Origin: G963663365 sp963663365
GTDB taxonomy: Bacteria; Hinthialibacterota; Hinthialibacteria; Hinthialibacterales; G963663365
Length of the DNA stretch: 64,000 nt
Direction of reading: 5' to 3'
Assembly: GCA_963663365.2 (NCBI GenBank)
Contig: CAXXIH010000003.1
Location: 558,001 to 622,000, forward strand
Shown here piece by piece: positions 1-8,428 of this stretch; position 1 is the stretch's first letter; the number at the start of each line of letters is the position of its first letter. A model generated the notes under the pieces. The model saw nothing but the letters and a program-made list of their open reading frames with translations, ran no database searches and was not told the origin of the DNA. Both the position numbers and the translations under genes were made by a program.

Positions 1-405
1 GAAGCCTTAAGGCAACGCCTGCAAGGACGCCTGCAGGAACAGCGAAGTCAATTGCGGGAATGTGAGTTACGTATGCGTCAGGGAATTGCTGGATGTGTGA
101 CTGCTTCAAGACACCGTCTGGCGCGTGCGGATGAACGTCTGCGGCAAGGCCGCCGGGCGTTTTTCTTGGCGCGGCGCAACCGGTTAGAGCGTCTGAATGT
201 AACCCTTCACGAACTTGATCCGAAGCGTATTCTGCACCGTGGTTTTGCCATGGCAGAGCAACTGGAAACCGGCCGTTTGGTCACTTCCAGCCGGAACGTA
301 GCTGTTGGTGATCTCCTGCGCATTCGTTTTGCCGAAGGGGCCGCTGTCGGACAAATACAAGAAATCGAGGATCCAGACCGTGACACCCCCAAAAAAGAAG
401 AATGA
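1..405 (+). CDS. xseA: Exodeoxyribonuclease VII large subunit, C-terminal part (5' end outside window)
   Basis: The reading frame is open from the first base, so this is the last 134 codons of a longer gene. It ends with the typical XseA tail: a basic coiled-coil stretch followed by a motif around LDPKRILHRGFA and a VGDLLRIRFAEG segment (the small-subunit-binding and C-terminal beta domain of the family). XseA is the nuclease subunit of exonuclease VII, which degrades single-stranded DNA to oligonucleotides in the cytoplasm. The gene overlaps xseB by 26 bases, which suggests translational coupling of the two subunits. The nuclease domain itself lies upstream of the window and cannot be judged. 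Confidence 0.93.
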   Translation, partial: EALRQRLQGRLQEQRSQLRECELRMRQGIAGCVTASRHRLARADERLRQGRRAFFLARRNRLERLNVTLHELDPKRILHRGFAMAEQLETGRLVTSSRNVAVGDLLRIRFAEGAAVGQIQEIEDPDRDTPKKEE

Positions 406-628
406 TCAAGATGCGCTCAATTTTGAGGTGAGTATGGAACGCCTCGATACCATCGTTGAGCGCTTCGATGAAGAAGATCTTCCCTTGGATGAGATGGAAT
501 CCCTGTTCACCGAGGGAATGGACTTGGTTAAGCGGTGTGGAAAGCGCCTTGAAGAAGTCGAAGCCCGCTTAAAGACCATGGAAGAAGCCCAGCAAGACGC
601 CGAAACTGAAGATTCATCAGAAGAGTGA
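380..628 (+). CDS. xseB: Exodeoxyribonuclease VII small subunit
   Basis: 82 residues, the usual XseB size. I chose the GTG at 380 because the frame upstream only translates xseA in another frame, and a GAGG sits nine bases before this GTG. The body has the two-helix XseB pattern: FEVSMERLDTIVERF, then a DLPLDEMESLF turn, then a helix with VKRCGKRLEEVEARL. It is the non-catalytic regulatory subunit that packs against XseA. The acidic tail after residue 65 is rich in Glu and Asp. It lies between xseA and ispA in the commonly conserved order xseA-xseB-ispA-dxs. Confidence 0.93.
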   Translation: MTPPKKKNDQDALNFEVSMERLDTIVERFDEEDLPLDEMESLFTEGMDLVKRCGKRLEEVEARLKTMEEAQQDAETEDSSEE

Positions 629-637
629 GAGTAAACA

Positions 638-1642
638 GTGACACAAACCGTTACCGATCAGGAAGCGGCCCAAGTCCGCACCTATTTCGAGGCCCGGCGA
701 AAGATAATCGAACCGTTTTTAAGAGAACAACTTCCGCCGGTTGAGGGCCCGGGCCGGAAACTCTTTGAGGCCATGCGCTACTCCGTTGAAGCTGGAGGCA
801 AGCGTCTACGCCCGGTTTTGGCCTTGGCCGCCGCTGACTATGTCGCTTCCAGGAATGGCTGGGATGACTCTGTTCATGCTTGGTGGACTGCACGCGGCCC
901 TGAAGCCGAGGCTGTGCTTCTATTTGCCTGCGCATTGGAGTACATCCACACCTATTCACTGATCCATGATGACCTGCCCTGCATGGATGACGATGAATTA
1001 CGCCGGGGGATGCCCACCTGCCACGTAGCTCATGGCGAAGCCACGGCTCTATTGGCCGGTGATGCGCTCAATACCGACGCCTTTTCCCTGTTAGCCGAAG
1101 TTGCCCCTGAATTTCGTGAGCGGGCATTGCTCGCCATTGGTGAATTGGCCCGGGCTGCTGGCTCGGGTGGCATGGTAACCGGTCAGTCGGTGGATCTTGA
1201 AGCCACCGGCGGGCCTGCGGATGCCGGTACGGGAAGACCCGAGCCCAGCGATAAAGAAACTTCCATGGAGCGGCTTGTCTATATCCATCGACATAAGACT
1301 GCGGCCTTGATTCGGTGTAGTTTGGTCGGGGGTGGCTTGATTGCCGGGGCGGGTCGCGATGATTTACAAGTTCTGTCAGATGTGGGAGAACGGGTTGGTT
1401 TGCTGTTCCAAGTGGTGGATGATATCCTCGATGTTACGGGCGATACGGCCACGCTTGGCAAAACTGCTGGGAGAGATGAATTTCTCGACAAGCTTACCTA
1501 TCCTGCCTTGCTTGGGCTGGAGCAGGCTCGCAATTACGCTTGCAGGCTTATGCAGGAGACATTAGCCCCGCTTGAAACCGCTGGTGACCGCGCCGAACCT
1601 TTGGCTGCGTTAGTGCGGTTCGTGGCGAGCCGTTCTTCTTAA
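638..1642 (+). CDS. ispA: Polyprenyl diphosphate synthase (farnesyl/geranylgeranyl type)
   Basis: 334 residues from a GTG start nine bases after xseB. It condenses isopentenyl diphosphate with allylic diphosphates. The first aspartate-rich motif (HDDLPCMDDDELRRG, about residues 109-123) and the second (DDILDVTGD, about residues 262-270) are both intact, as is the GGKRLRP substrate-binding segment near residue 52. It is longer than the usual 290-300 residues because of two inserts: one with GWDDSVHAWW near residue 73 and a Gly/Pro-rich one near residue 190. Its place before dxs supports a role in early isoprenoid synthesis. Product chain length (C15 or C20) cannot be decided by eye. Confidence 0.93.
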   Translation: MTQTVTDQEAAQVRTYFEARRKIIEPFLREQLPPVEGPGRKLFEAMRYSVEAGGKRLRPVLALAAADYVASRNGWDDSVHAWWTARGPEAEAVLLFACALEYIHTYSLIHDDLPCMDDDELRRGMPTCHVAHGEATALLAGDALNTDAFSLLAEVAPEFRERALLAIGELARAAGSGGMVTGQSVDLEATGGPADAGTGRPEPSDKETSMERLVYIHRHKTAALIRCSLVGGGLIAGAGRDDLQVLSDVGERVGLLFQVVDDILDVTGDTATLGKTAGRDEFLDKLTYPALLGLEQARNYACRLMQETLAPLETAGDRAEPLAALVRFVASRSS

Positions 1643-1689
1643 ATAAGGCTCACCGCGTTTTTAAGACCCAAATAACGGATGAACACAAA

Positions 1690-3573
1690 ATGGTTCTTGA
1701 ACGGATAAAAAGTCCCGCTGATGTTAAGATTTTGTCTAGGGAGGAACTCGATGTTCTTGCCCGCGAATTGCGTACGACCATCATTAACACGGTCAGCAAA
1801 ACCGGCGGGCATTTGGCCCCAAACTTGGGTGTTGTGGAGCTGAGCATTGCTCTGCATTGCACGTATGAGACACCGAAAGACAAAATTGTCTGGGATGTCG
1901 GTGCACAGGCTTATCCTCATAAGCTTCTGACCGGGCGTTTAGACCGCTTCGATACGATCCGTCAATTCAAAGGGCTTTCCGGTTTTCCCAATGTAAAAGA
2001 GAGCGAGCACGACCATTTTGGCACCGGCCATTCGAGCACTTCGATCGGGATCGCGCTGGGTATGGCGGCTGCGCGTGATCTAAATCAAGACGATTACGCC
2101 TGTATTGCCGTAATCGGCGATGGCGGAATGACCGGTGGTGTAGCCTTTGAAGGTTTGAATCACGCCGGGCATTTGGGAACCAACTTGCTGGTCATCCTGA
2201 ACGACAACGCCATGTCGATTTCGCCCAATCTGGGCGGCCTCTATAGCCACCTTAACCGGATCACTTCCGGTCAGTTTTATAACTACGTCCGCAAAGAAAC
2301 CACCAAGGCGGTCAGTAAGATTCCGGCTATCGGTGAATTGGCCGAAAAAGGAATCCTGCGTATTGAAGAGCTGAGCAAAGGTTTAATTACGCCGGGCCTT
2401 CTATTTGAAGAACTAGGCTTCCGCTATTTCGGTCCCTTGGATGGGCACGATCTCGATTTGCTGCTGCATACTTTTGAGAATGTCAAGCAACTCAAAGGCC
2501 CTATCCTGATGCACGTCATTACCGAAAAAGGCCGGGGATACAATCCTGCCGTCATCGATCCCACCAGTTTCCATGGTGCTAAACCATTTGATGTTAAAAC
2601 AGGCGCATTTAAATCGGGAAAAGCCGGGCCGCCCACATTCACAAAGGTATTTGCCAATACCGCTTGCGCCATGGCCGAGAAAGACAAACGCGTAGTAGCG
2701 GTTACCGCTGCCATGCGTGAAGGCACCGGACTGGTGGAGTTTGCCGGACGTTATCCGGATCGGTTTTTCGATGTTGCTATTGCTGAACAACATGCACTCG
2801 AATTAGCAAGTGGATTAGCAACACAAGGTATCCGTCCCATTGCCGCGATCTATTCCACCTTCTTGCAACGGGCGTTCGATCAACTTTATCACGATGTCTG
2901 TATTCATAATTTGCCCGTTCTGCTTTGTTTGGACCGGGGTGGCATTGTTGGAGCGGATGGAGCTACGCATCAAGGCTTATATGATCTTTCCTATCTCCGT
3001 TGCCTGCCGAATATGGTTGTTTCCGCGGCAGCCGATGAACGCGATTTGGTCCGCTTGATGTGGACGGCGTTGGCGCATGACGGGCCGTTTGCCGTGCGCT
3101 ATCCCCGCGAGAATTGCCAAGCTGAGCCGGACTCCTACGAAGGCGAACCGTTCCGGATTGGTGAAGGCACCGTTGTTCGTTCGGGTGAACGTGTCGCCAT
3201 TCTGGCGATTGGCACAATGGTGTACCGCGCTTTGCGGGCCGCTGAAGAACTGGACAAGTTCGGCATCGATCCGACCATCGTCAATATGCGTTTCGTGAAA
3301 CCGATGGATTTGGAACTGCTGAAAAAGATTGCCGCTTCACACCATTATCTGGTCACAATCGAAGACAACACCATTGAAGGCGGCTTCGGTAGTGCGGTTG
3401 CCCAACGCTTAACAGAATTGGAAATCCCGCCACAGCCCCTGCTGAATATCGGGGTTCCCGACAAGATTATTGAGCATGGTTCCCGTGATGAGATCTTCGA
3501 GATGTTGGGCATGTCCCCCAAACAGATTGCCGAACGGATTGAGCGTTTCGTCAAATCGAAAGTCTTGGTTTAA
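1690..3573 (+). CDS. dxs: 1-deoxy-D-xylulose-5-phosphate synthase
   Basis: 627 residues, normal length. The enzyme joins pyruvate and glyceraldehyde 3-phosphate in the first step of the MEP isoprenoid pathway, using thiamine diphosphate and Mg. Visible family motifs are the GDGGMTGG...NDNAMSISPN cofactor site (about residues 144-180), FGTGHSSTS near residue 117, and the AIAEQHA segment (about residue 363) with the catalytic Glu. The C-terminal transketolase domain with DRGGIVGADGATHQG is complete. It follows ispA after 47 bases and is followed by a strong terminator, so it is the last gene of the xse-isp-dxs cluster. Confidence 0.97.
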   Translation: MVLERIKSPADVKILSREELDVLARELRTTIINTVSKTGGHLAPNLGVVELSIALHCTYETPKDKIVWDVGAQAYPHKLLTGRLDRFDTIRQFKGLSGFPNVKESEHDHFGTGHSSTSIGIALGMAAARDLNQDDYACIAVIGDGGMTGGVAFEGLNHAGHLGTNLLVILNDNAMSISPNLGGLYSHLNRITSGQFYNYVRKETTKAVSKIPAIGELAEKGILRIEELSKGLITPGLLFEELGFRYFGPLDGHDLDLLLHTFENVKQLKGPILMHVITEKGRGYNPAVIDPTSFHGAKPFDVKTGAFKSGKAGPPTFTKVFANTACAMAEKDKRVVAVTAAMREGTGLVEFAGRYPDRFFDVAIAEQHALELASGLATQGIRPIAAIYSTFLQRAFDQLYHDVCIHNLPVLLCLDRGGIVGADGATHQGLYDLSYLRCLPNMVVSAAADERDLVRLMWTALAHDGPFAVRYPRENCQAEPDSYEGEPFRIGEGTVVRSGERVAILAIGTMVYRALRAAEELDKFGIDPTIVNMRFVKPMDLELLKKIAASHHYLVTIEDNTIEGGFGSAVAQRLTELEIPPQPLLNIGVPDKIIEHGSRDEIFEMLGMSPKQIAERIERFVKSKVLV

Positions 3574-3621
3574 CCTCATGTAGCGCCAAACCTTTTGCTG
3601 TTCGGCGATTTTATGAAAAAC

Positions 3622-3660
3622 ACAGCCCATGCTGGCTATCCGGCATGGGCTGTTTCTTCT
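3622..3660 (+). terminator. Intrinsic terminator after dxs
   Basis: A perfect 11-bp stem (3622-3632 with 3643-3653) closes a 10-base loop and runs into TTTCTTCT. It lies 49 bases after the dxs stop codon. Confidence 0.88.
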
Positions 3661-3692
3661 TTGTAGAAGATCAATTGAAGGTGACAGAAGAG

Positions 3693-3721
3693 TTGAAATG
3701 TAGCCACGTTGTAGCTACAAT
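3693..3721 (+). promoter_or_regulatory. Promoter and likely operator of the RelB-type antitoxin gene
   Basis: A TTGAAA at 3693-3698 and a TACAAT at 3716-3721 are 17 bases apart, a near-consensus sigma-70 promoter. A TGTAGC half-site at 3699-3704 and the palindrome TGTAGCTACA at 3710-3719 fill the spacer and overlap the -10 box. RelB/DinJ antitoxins repress their own operons by binding such palindromes as dimers, so autoregulation is likely but inferred. Confidence 0.7.
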
Positions 3722-3754
3722 AGGGGTATAGTGACCGTATAGGGAGGATTCGCT

Positions 3755-4021
3755 ATGAGTGTTGCTAACACCCAGGTTCGCGCCCGGATTAATACCGATA
3801 TTAAGAAACGTGCATCTGAGGCTTTGGCTGACATGGGCTTAACTCTATCGGACGGTATTCGCATATTTCTGGTCCATGTAGCGAATGAGAAGCGCTTGCC
3901 GTTTGAAGTGCGGGTGCCTAATTCCGATACCCGTGCGGCGATGGATGAGTTGGCCTCTGGCGGAGGTAAGACATTCGATACGCTTGATGAGTTGATGGCC
4001 GATCTCCATGCGGAAGATTAG
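3755..4021 (+). CDS. RelB/DinJ-family antitoxin
   Basis: 88 residues with GGGAGG seven bases before the ATG. The N-terminal ribbon-helix-helix region (VRARINTDIKKRASEAL, then MGLTLSDGIRIFL) is typical of RelB/DinJ, the DNA-binding half of a type II toxin-antitoxin pair. The C-terminal part with LASGGGKTFDTLDELMADL matches the toxin-wrapping tail of this family. A YafQ/RelE-type toxin gene would normally overlap its 3' end, but only a stump of 18 codons is found there. The gene therefore looks like an orphan antitoxin, perhaps kept as a repressor or as protection against related toxins. Confidence 0.85.
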   Translation: MSVANTQVRARINTDIKKRASEALADMGLTLSDGIRIFLVHVANEKRLPFEVRVPNSDTRAAMDELASGGGKTFDTLDELMADLHAED

Positions 4022-4064
4022 GCGCACAACAAACGTGGCATTGAAAGATCCGCTACGCAATTGA
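4008..4064 (+). pseudogene. Possible stump of a YafQ/RelE-type toxin gene
   Basis: An ATG overlaps the end of the antitoxin gene, as in intact relB-toxin pairs. The frame begins MRKIRRTT, which resembles the start of YafQ-like toxins, and stops after 18 codons. No continuation of a toxin is visible in any frame in the next 100 bases, so the rest would have been deleted rather than frameshifted. The similarity rests on eight residues and is weak. Confidence 0.3.
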
Positions 4065-4172
4065 GTAAAGTTTGCTGTCTCTAAAAAGGCAGCAGGCAGA
4101 GATTCGCAGAGTCTTCAGGGAGTTTTGGGGATGCAGCAAGAAAAAGGACACGTAGACAAAAAGAAGATGTTT

Positions 4173-4526
4173 TCAGCCTTTTCCAGAATCTCCACGGAAT
4201 TTGTCGTCTTCTTCCTTAAATAGAACATTAAATGTGGTCAGCGTGCCGTAAATCTTGGTGATGTATTGCTGAAGTTCCACCTTTTCGGCATCATCCATTT
4301 TTTTGCTGGCGTTAATCTTCTGTTCCATGACCCGCAAGCGGTCGCGAATCATAACGATTTTATGAAAAAACACATCCGCCGGAATGACCTTCGCCTGTAA
4401 GGCTAAATCGGCAGGCTGCATAATCACTTCTCCGCCAATCCAACGCCCGGACAACTCGGTTGTGCCGATGATCCCCTCTTCATTCAATACTTCGCGGATC
4501 GCTTCTTTAAGTTCGTTTTTTTCCAT
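4173..4526 (-). CDS. Conserved-looking small hypothetical protein
   Basis: 117 residues. I placed the start at the ATG at 4526 (MEKNELKEAI), which has a GGAGG 12 bases upstream; the frame stays open 17 codons further. The protein is mostly helical and charged: an N-terminal amphipathic helix, a GRWIGGEVIMQP segment near residue 28, then two long helices containing VFFHKIVMIRDRLRVMEQKI and a Lys/Glu-rich end. No signal peptide or membrane segment is seen. I do not recognise a family. It is divergent from the MFS gene and convergent with the antitoxin locus. Confidence 0.7.
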   Translation of the reverse strand: MEKNELKEAIREVLNEEGIIGTTELSGRWIGGEVIMQPADLALQAKVIPADVFFHKIVMIRDRLRVMEQKINASKKMDDAEKVELQQYITKIYGTLTTFNVLFKEEDDKFRGDSGKG

Positions 4527-4662
4527 CGTAGAAAGCGGCCTCCGGATAACAAATCTTTGGGTTGGATAGTTAAGCATTCGCCGGGCAGTCTTGCCAATGA
4601 AAGGCCTGCGCGCCGCTACCGCAAACCCTGCCTGAGTTGCCGTTTGAGACTACAGTAACCGC

Positions 4663-5949
4663 ATGTCAGCACCCGATTGCTCCCCCCGCCGCATACGCCT
4701 TAATTTGCTTGGACACGTTATTGATGGCGCGCTTTGGGTTTGGGCTTTTAATACATTCTGTTCGCTTGAAGTTATCCTGCCCTGGCTGATCTCCGGGCTG
4801 GGAGGATCCGCGTTTCAGGTTGGTCTGATCCCCTTTGTTATGCAGGCCGGTTTCTTGACGCCTCAGGTTTTTGCCGCGCCCTTCATCGAACGATTTGCCT
4901 ATAAGCGCTATGTCGTGCTGACATTGGGCGGTTTGATGCGCCTGCCGTTTTTAGGATTGGCCTTTTTATTGTATTGGGGCCACACCACAGGACATCTTCC
5001 GAGTGCTTGGACAATTTTAGCCGTATTGCTTTTAGCCCAATGCCTTGCGGGATGTACGGCCCCCGCATGGCTCGATTTCCTTGCCGATACGATTCCTGTT
5101 CAATACCGTGGGCGTCAGTTTGCCATTCGAATTTGTATTGGCGGCGGATTGGGAGTGCTTACCGGCCCTTTTGCGGTGGGGTATATTCAATCCCGCTATC
5201 CCTTCCCTTTGGACGCTTCAATTTTCCTAGTCGTTCTCTTTATTTTAATTACCATCGGATTGTGCGGCCTTTTAATTCCCCGTGAACTTCAAGTTCCTGC
5301 CAGCCGAAGACATGAAAGCCTGCGCCATTACCTAACCGTCCATGTTGTCAACATTCTGCGTAATAACCGGAATTTCCGGACCTTTCTATTTGTTAAAGCC
5401 CTGGGATATGCCTCTTCGGGGATTTCGTTAAGTTTCTTCACGATTTATGGCCTGCGCCGTTTCGATCTCGATGAATCCTGGATCGGTACATTTGCAGGGG
5501 TGTTGATGGCGGGAACATTAACCGGGCCTTTTTTATTAGGTGTCATCGCCGACAAATACGGCCACCGCTTAAATCTGATGGTGTCTTGGACCGCATTAGC
5601 GTTAGTCAATATCTGGGCGTTGATAGCGCCGAATGTATGGTCTTACTGCATCGTCTTTTTCTTTTTATCGATGTACCGCAGCTCGGAGGTTATCTCGTAT
5701 TTAGGAATGAGTGTCGAATTCTCAACGCCTGAAGACCGGCCTACGTATATTGCCGTCGCGAATTCAACCATGTTGCCGGTTCTATTGGCGGGGGGATTAG
5801 GTGGTATTTTATATGACTATGCCGGCCCCCGGTTTGTTTTTATAACATCGGCGTTTTTGGCGCTTGCTGCAATTGCGCTCACTCACAAATATCTTGTTGA
5901 GCCGCGCGAGGCTCCCTTTATCATTCCCGAGGTGCCCCCAGAGCGTTAA
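4663..5949 (+). CDS. Major facilitator superfamily transporter
   Basis: 428 residues with about twelve hydrophobic segments spread along the whole length and short charged loops, the MFS layout. The loop after the second segment (FAAPFIERFAYKRYVVL) and the matching one in the second half (GVIADKYGHRLNLMV) are the two copies of the MFS motif A region. Substrate is not evident. It stands alone on the plus strand; its last 29 bases overlap the end of the convergent fetB-like gene. Confidence 0.85.
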   Translation: MSAPDCSPRRIRLNLLGHVIDGALWVWAFNTFCSLEVILPWLISGLGGSAFQVGLIPFVMQAGFLTPQVFAAPFIERFAYKRYVVLTLGGLMRLPFLGLAFLLYWGHTTGHLPSAWTILAVLLLAQCLAGCTAPAWLDFLADTIPVQYRGRQFAIRICIGGGLGVLTGPFAVGYIQSRYPFPLDASIFLVVLFILITIGLCGLLIPRELQVPASRRHESLRHYLTVHVVNILRNNRNFRTFLFVKALGYASSGISLSFFTIYGLRRFDLDESWIGTFAGVLMAGTLTGPFLLGVIADKYGHRLNLMVSWTALALVNIWALIAPNVWSYCIVFFFLSMYRSSEVISYLGMSVEFSTPEDRPTYIAVANSTMLPVLLAGGLGGILYDYAGPRFVFITSAFLALAAIALTHKYLVEPREAPFIIPEVPPER

Positions 5950-6703
5950 AGGCCATTTTATAGGAAAGAATCACGGCCAAAAATGTTCCCAAAGCCACGG
6001 CCGCTGAAACCATAAGCATAATCACAATTTGATAACGTGAAGCCGTCGCGGGATCGACGCCCGCCAGTACTTGTCCGGTCATCATGCCGGGGATAAATAC
6101 AATCCCCACCGTGGACATGGTATTGATGGATGGGATCAATCCCGTATGAAAAGCTGCGCGCATGCTCGGCAGAGCCGCCTCACGCGGAGTAGCTCCCAGT
6201 GCGATCCAGGTGGAAACCTCTTCTCTGCGTTGCTTTAAATCCGAGAACACGCGCTCCATCGCTAACGCAATGCCGTTCATGGAGTTCCCGAACACCATTC
6301 CCGCAATGGGTACAACAACCTGAGCGTGGTACCAAGGTGTTACGCCGATAATTAGGCCGGTTACGGCAAAAGTAATGAAAAATCCGGTCGCGCTGGTTGC
6401 GGCCAGTGCGGGCCAAAAGAGATCGTATGGCATATTCTTTAAACGGGCTGCGATGGTTCGAGCCGCAAAAACCATCATGAAACAGATAATCGCCAGCGTG
6501 AGCAGCCATGAATCCCAAGCGAACACAAACAGCAAAGCGAATCCCAAAAGCACCAGCTGGATATAACAGCGTGCCGCTGCAATCAGAATTGAGCCGGTCA
6601 TTCCCAGCTCATAAAGCCATGACATGAGAACGGCAAAAAGAATCAACCCGCCCGCAAGCAGCAAATGCGAAGTTGCGATAGTTGGGATTTCTGTGGGAGT
6701 CAT
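5921..6703 (-). CDS. fetB: FetB/YbbM-type ABC transporter permease (UPF0014)
   Basis: 260 residues from the ATG at 6703. This ATG overlaps the stop of the upstream ATPase gene (ATGA), and a GGAGG lies ten bases before it. Seven or so membrane helices and the conserved segments GLIIGVTPWYHAQVVVPIAG and FGNSMNGIALAMER identify the FetB/UPF0014 family, whose Escherichia coli member exports iron with FetA. The GMMTGQVLAGVDP segment near the C-terminus is also typical. It is the last gene of the five-gene minus-strand cluster starting at 17904. What is moved here is unknown; metal export is the family precedent. Confidence 0.88.
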   Translation of the reverse strand: MTPTEIPTIATSHLLLAGGLILFAVLMSWLYELGMTGSILIAAARCYIQLVLLGFALLFVFAWDSWLLTLAIICFMMVFAARTIAARLKNMPYDLFWPALAATSATGFFITFAVTGLIIGVTPWYHAQVVVPIAGMVFGNSMNGIALAMERVFSDLKQRREEVSTWIALGATPREAALPSMRAAFHTGLIPSINTMSTVGIVFIPGMMTGQVLAGVDPATASRYQIVIMLMVSAAVALGTFLAVILSYKMAFNALGAPRE

Positions 6704-7374
6704 GCTGTGCACACCTCCCGCAATCGGCTGTTTTCCATCTCAAATGTAGTCTGCGCTAAGTTGTCAGGAGCATGGTGGCGCACTCGAATCACCGCCCCTC
6801 CCGCCTTTTGAAATTCGGCAATTCGCTCAAGCATTAATTTCGAACTGGCTTGATCCAAATTCGCCGTCGGCTCATCGAGCAGAAGCAAAAGCGGCTCTGT
6901 GAGTAAGGTTCTCAAAATCCCGATACGGGCGATTTGCCCCACAGATAAAGCCGCGGCGGAATCTTGCAGTGAGAGTTCGCCAAGTCCCAAGTTATGTAGT
7001 TCCTGAGTTAAGCGGTCATGGTCCGGTGCGGATTGGCCCTTACGAATCGCAATTTGGAAGCCCGCCAAAAGGTTATCCATTACTGTGCCCGGGAGCGCCG
7101 TCGGACGTTGTCTAATTAACGCCGCCGCCGCCCGCCATGATATCGCCGGGATTTGATCCGCATGAACGCCTTTCAGTTTAAGGTGGCCGGATTCCAACGG
7201 TAGGAAACGGGCAAGAGTCTCGAGCAGAGTGCTTTTGCCACATCCGGATTTACCTTCAATATCGGTCCATGAGCCGGGTTCAATAGCAAAGGATATCGAG
7301 TCGAGAATCGTTTTTCGCGCGGAACCATTGCCCCGCTTAACGACAACTCGATCCACTTCCAGCAAAGGATTCAT
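6700..7374 (-). CDS. fetA: FetA/YbbL-type ABC transporter ATP-binding protein
   Basis: 224 residues. Walker A is GKSGCGKST (about residues 41-49), the signature is a degenerate LSVGQIARIGILRTLL, and Walker B with the D-loop reads LLLLDEPTANLD. Overall it matches FetA, the ATPase partner of FetB, and the two genes overlap by four bases in the order ATPase-permease. It begins 33 bases after the GHMP kinase stop, with no terminator between, so it is probably co-transcribed with the kinase and the two ATP-grasp genes. The signature LSVGQ in place of LSGGQ is unusual, though LSVGE/LSVGQ variants occur in the FetA group. Confidence 0.88.
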   Translation of the reverse strand: MNPLLEVDRVVVKRGNGSARKTILDSISFAIEPGSWTDIEGKSGCGKSTLLETLARFLPLESGHLKLKGVHADQIPAISWRAAAALIRQRPTALPGTVMDNLLAGFQIAIRKGQSAPDHDRLTQELHNLGLGELSLQDSAAALSVGQIARIGILRTLLTEPLLLLLDEPTANLDQASSKLMLERIAEFQKAGGAVIRVRHHAPDNLAQTTFEMENSRLREVCTA

Positions 7375-7407
7375 ATCCGGATCAAAGAAAATACGGCTGA
7401 TCTATCC

Positions 7408-8403
7408 CTATTGCACAATCTTGGGAATAAGAACTTCTGCGCCGATTTCGGCATAGGCCTTTTTGAGTTTTTCAAGCATGGCTTCATCTTTATAGGTCCC
7501 AATGGCTGTGCCGCCGGAGCCTGCGAACTTGGCCGAGGCCCCTACCGAACGTCCCCGTTCGACCAAATCGATATCAATTTGCCGCAGTTTATATAGTGAA
7601 GCCCGCAGATCGAAGTTTGCATTCATTAAATCGCCGAGTTTTTCGGGATGTCCCGCAACGAGTGCATCACGCGCCTCTTGGGTTAGATCGCCGAACTTCT
7701 TCATGGCTTCAACAACATCTTTGTCACCTCGATTAAATCGCTGACGAATGTCGTTATGGAAGACTTCCGAACCTTCGGCCAGTTCTTTTTGATAAGCGAT
7801 ATAAACGGGGGGCAACAGTGCCGGATCGAGGGCTTCATAAATTCCGCATCCCCGGGTTTCCATATGTTGCCGGTCAAAGTCCATGAATACCATGCCCTGG
7901 AAAACTTGGATGACTCGGTCTTGGAGTCCCGCACCAATTCCCAACTCTTGAGTTTCGACCGACAGAATCAAATTGGCCTGCTCTGTTTTAGGAATCTCCA
8001 CGTCATAGAACTTCATCAATGCCCGTAATGCAGCCGTAATAATAGCGCTGGATCCGGCCATGCCTACGCGGGCAGGAATGTTGGACTCATATTCAATTGT
8101 GAAATTCCGGTGTGGAAGTTCGATCCCTTTTTCCAAAGCATAGTCGGTAAAACGTTTAAGCAGGGCGACAATCAAACGCACACCACCGTAATAACCGGCT
8201 AATTTGACTCGTTCGCGCAGTTCATCGAGTGAACCGAAAATTGGCATATCAATCGTATTGGGTTTAATCGTTAAATTGGCCGAGGGGGTGCAAATCACAC
8301 GGGCCCTAAAATTACCACAGATAATGGAGATCGTTTTTCCAAAAAAGCCGTCTGAAGGATTGCCGATCAAACCGGCGCGGGCGTAAGCATATGTTTCAAT
8401 CAT
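7408..8403 (-). CDS. GHMP-superfamily sugar kinase, glucuronokinase-like
   Basis: 331 residues. I chose the ATG at 8403 (MIETYAYARAG) because AGGA lies seven bases before it. N-terminal GLIGNPSDGFFGKTIS and the ATP-loop NIPARVGMAGSSAI (about residues 104-117) closely resemble plant-type glucuronokinases, which make glucuronate 1-phosphate from glucuronate and ATP. The C-terminal GHMP motif AKFAGSGGTAIG (about residues 297-308) is intact. Related kinases act on heptose phosphates or mevalonate, so the sugar acid is an inference from motif similarity. It lies between the second ATP-grasp gene (25-base gap) and fetA. Confidence 0.8.
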   Translation of the reverse strand: MIETYAYARAGLIGNPSDGFFGKTISIICGNFRARVICTPSANLTIKPNTIDMPIFGSLDELRERVKLAGYYGGVRLIVALLKRFTDYALEKGIELPHRNFTIEYESNIPARVGMAGSSAIITAALRALMKFYDVEIPKTEQANLILSVETQELGIGAGLQDRVIQVFQGMVFMDFDRQHMETRGCGIYEALDPALLPPVYIAYQKELAEGSEVFHNDIRQRFNRGDKDVVEAMKKFGDLTQEARDALVAGHPEKLGDLMNANFDLRASLYKLRQIDIDLVERGRSVGASAKFAGSGGTAIGTYKDEAMLEKLKKAYAEIGAEVLIPKIVQ

Positions 8404-8428
8404 TGGTTTTTCCTGCAATTTAACTCTT

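Noticed and set aside
4021..4172. A frameshifted remainder of a toxin gene after the RelB antitoxin
   Set aside because: No frame in this stretch shows toxin-like sequence beyond the first eight residues.
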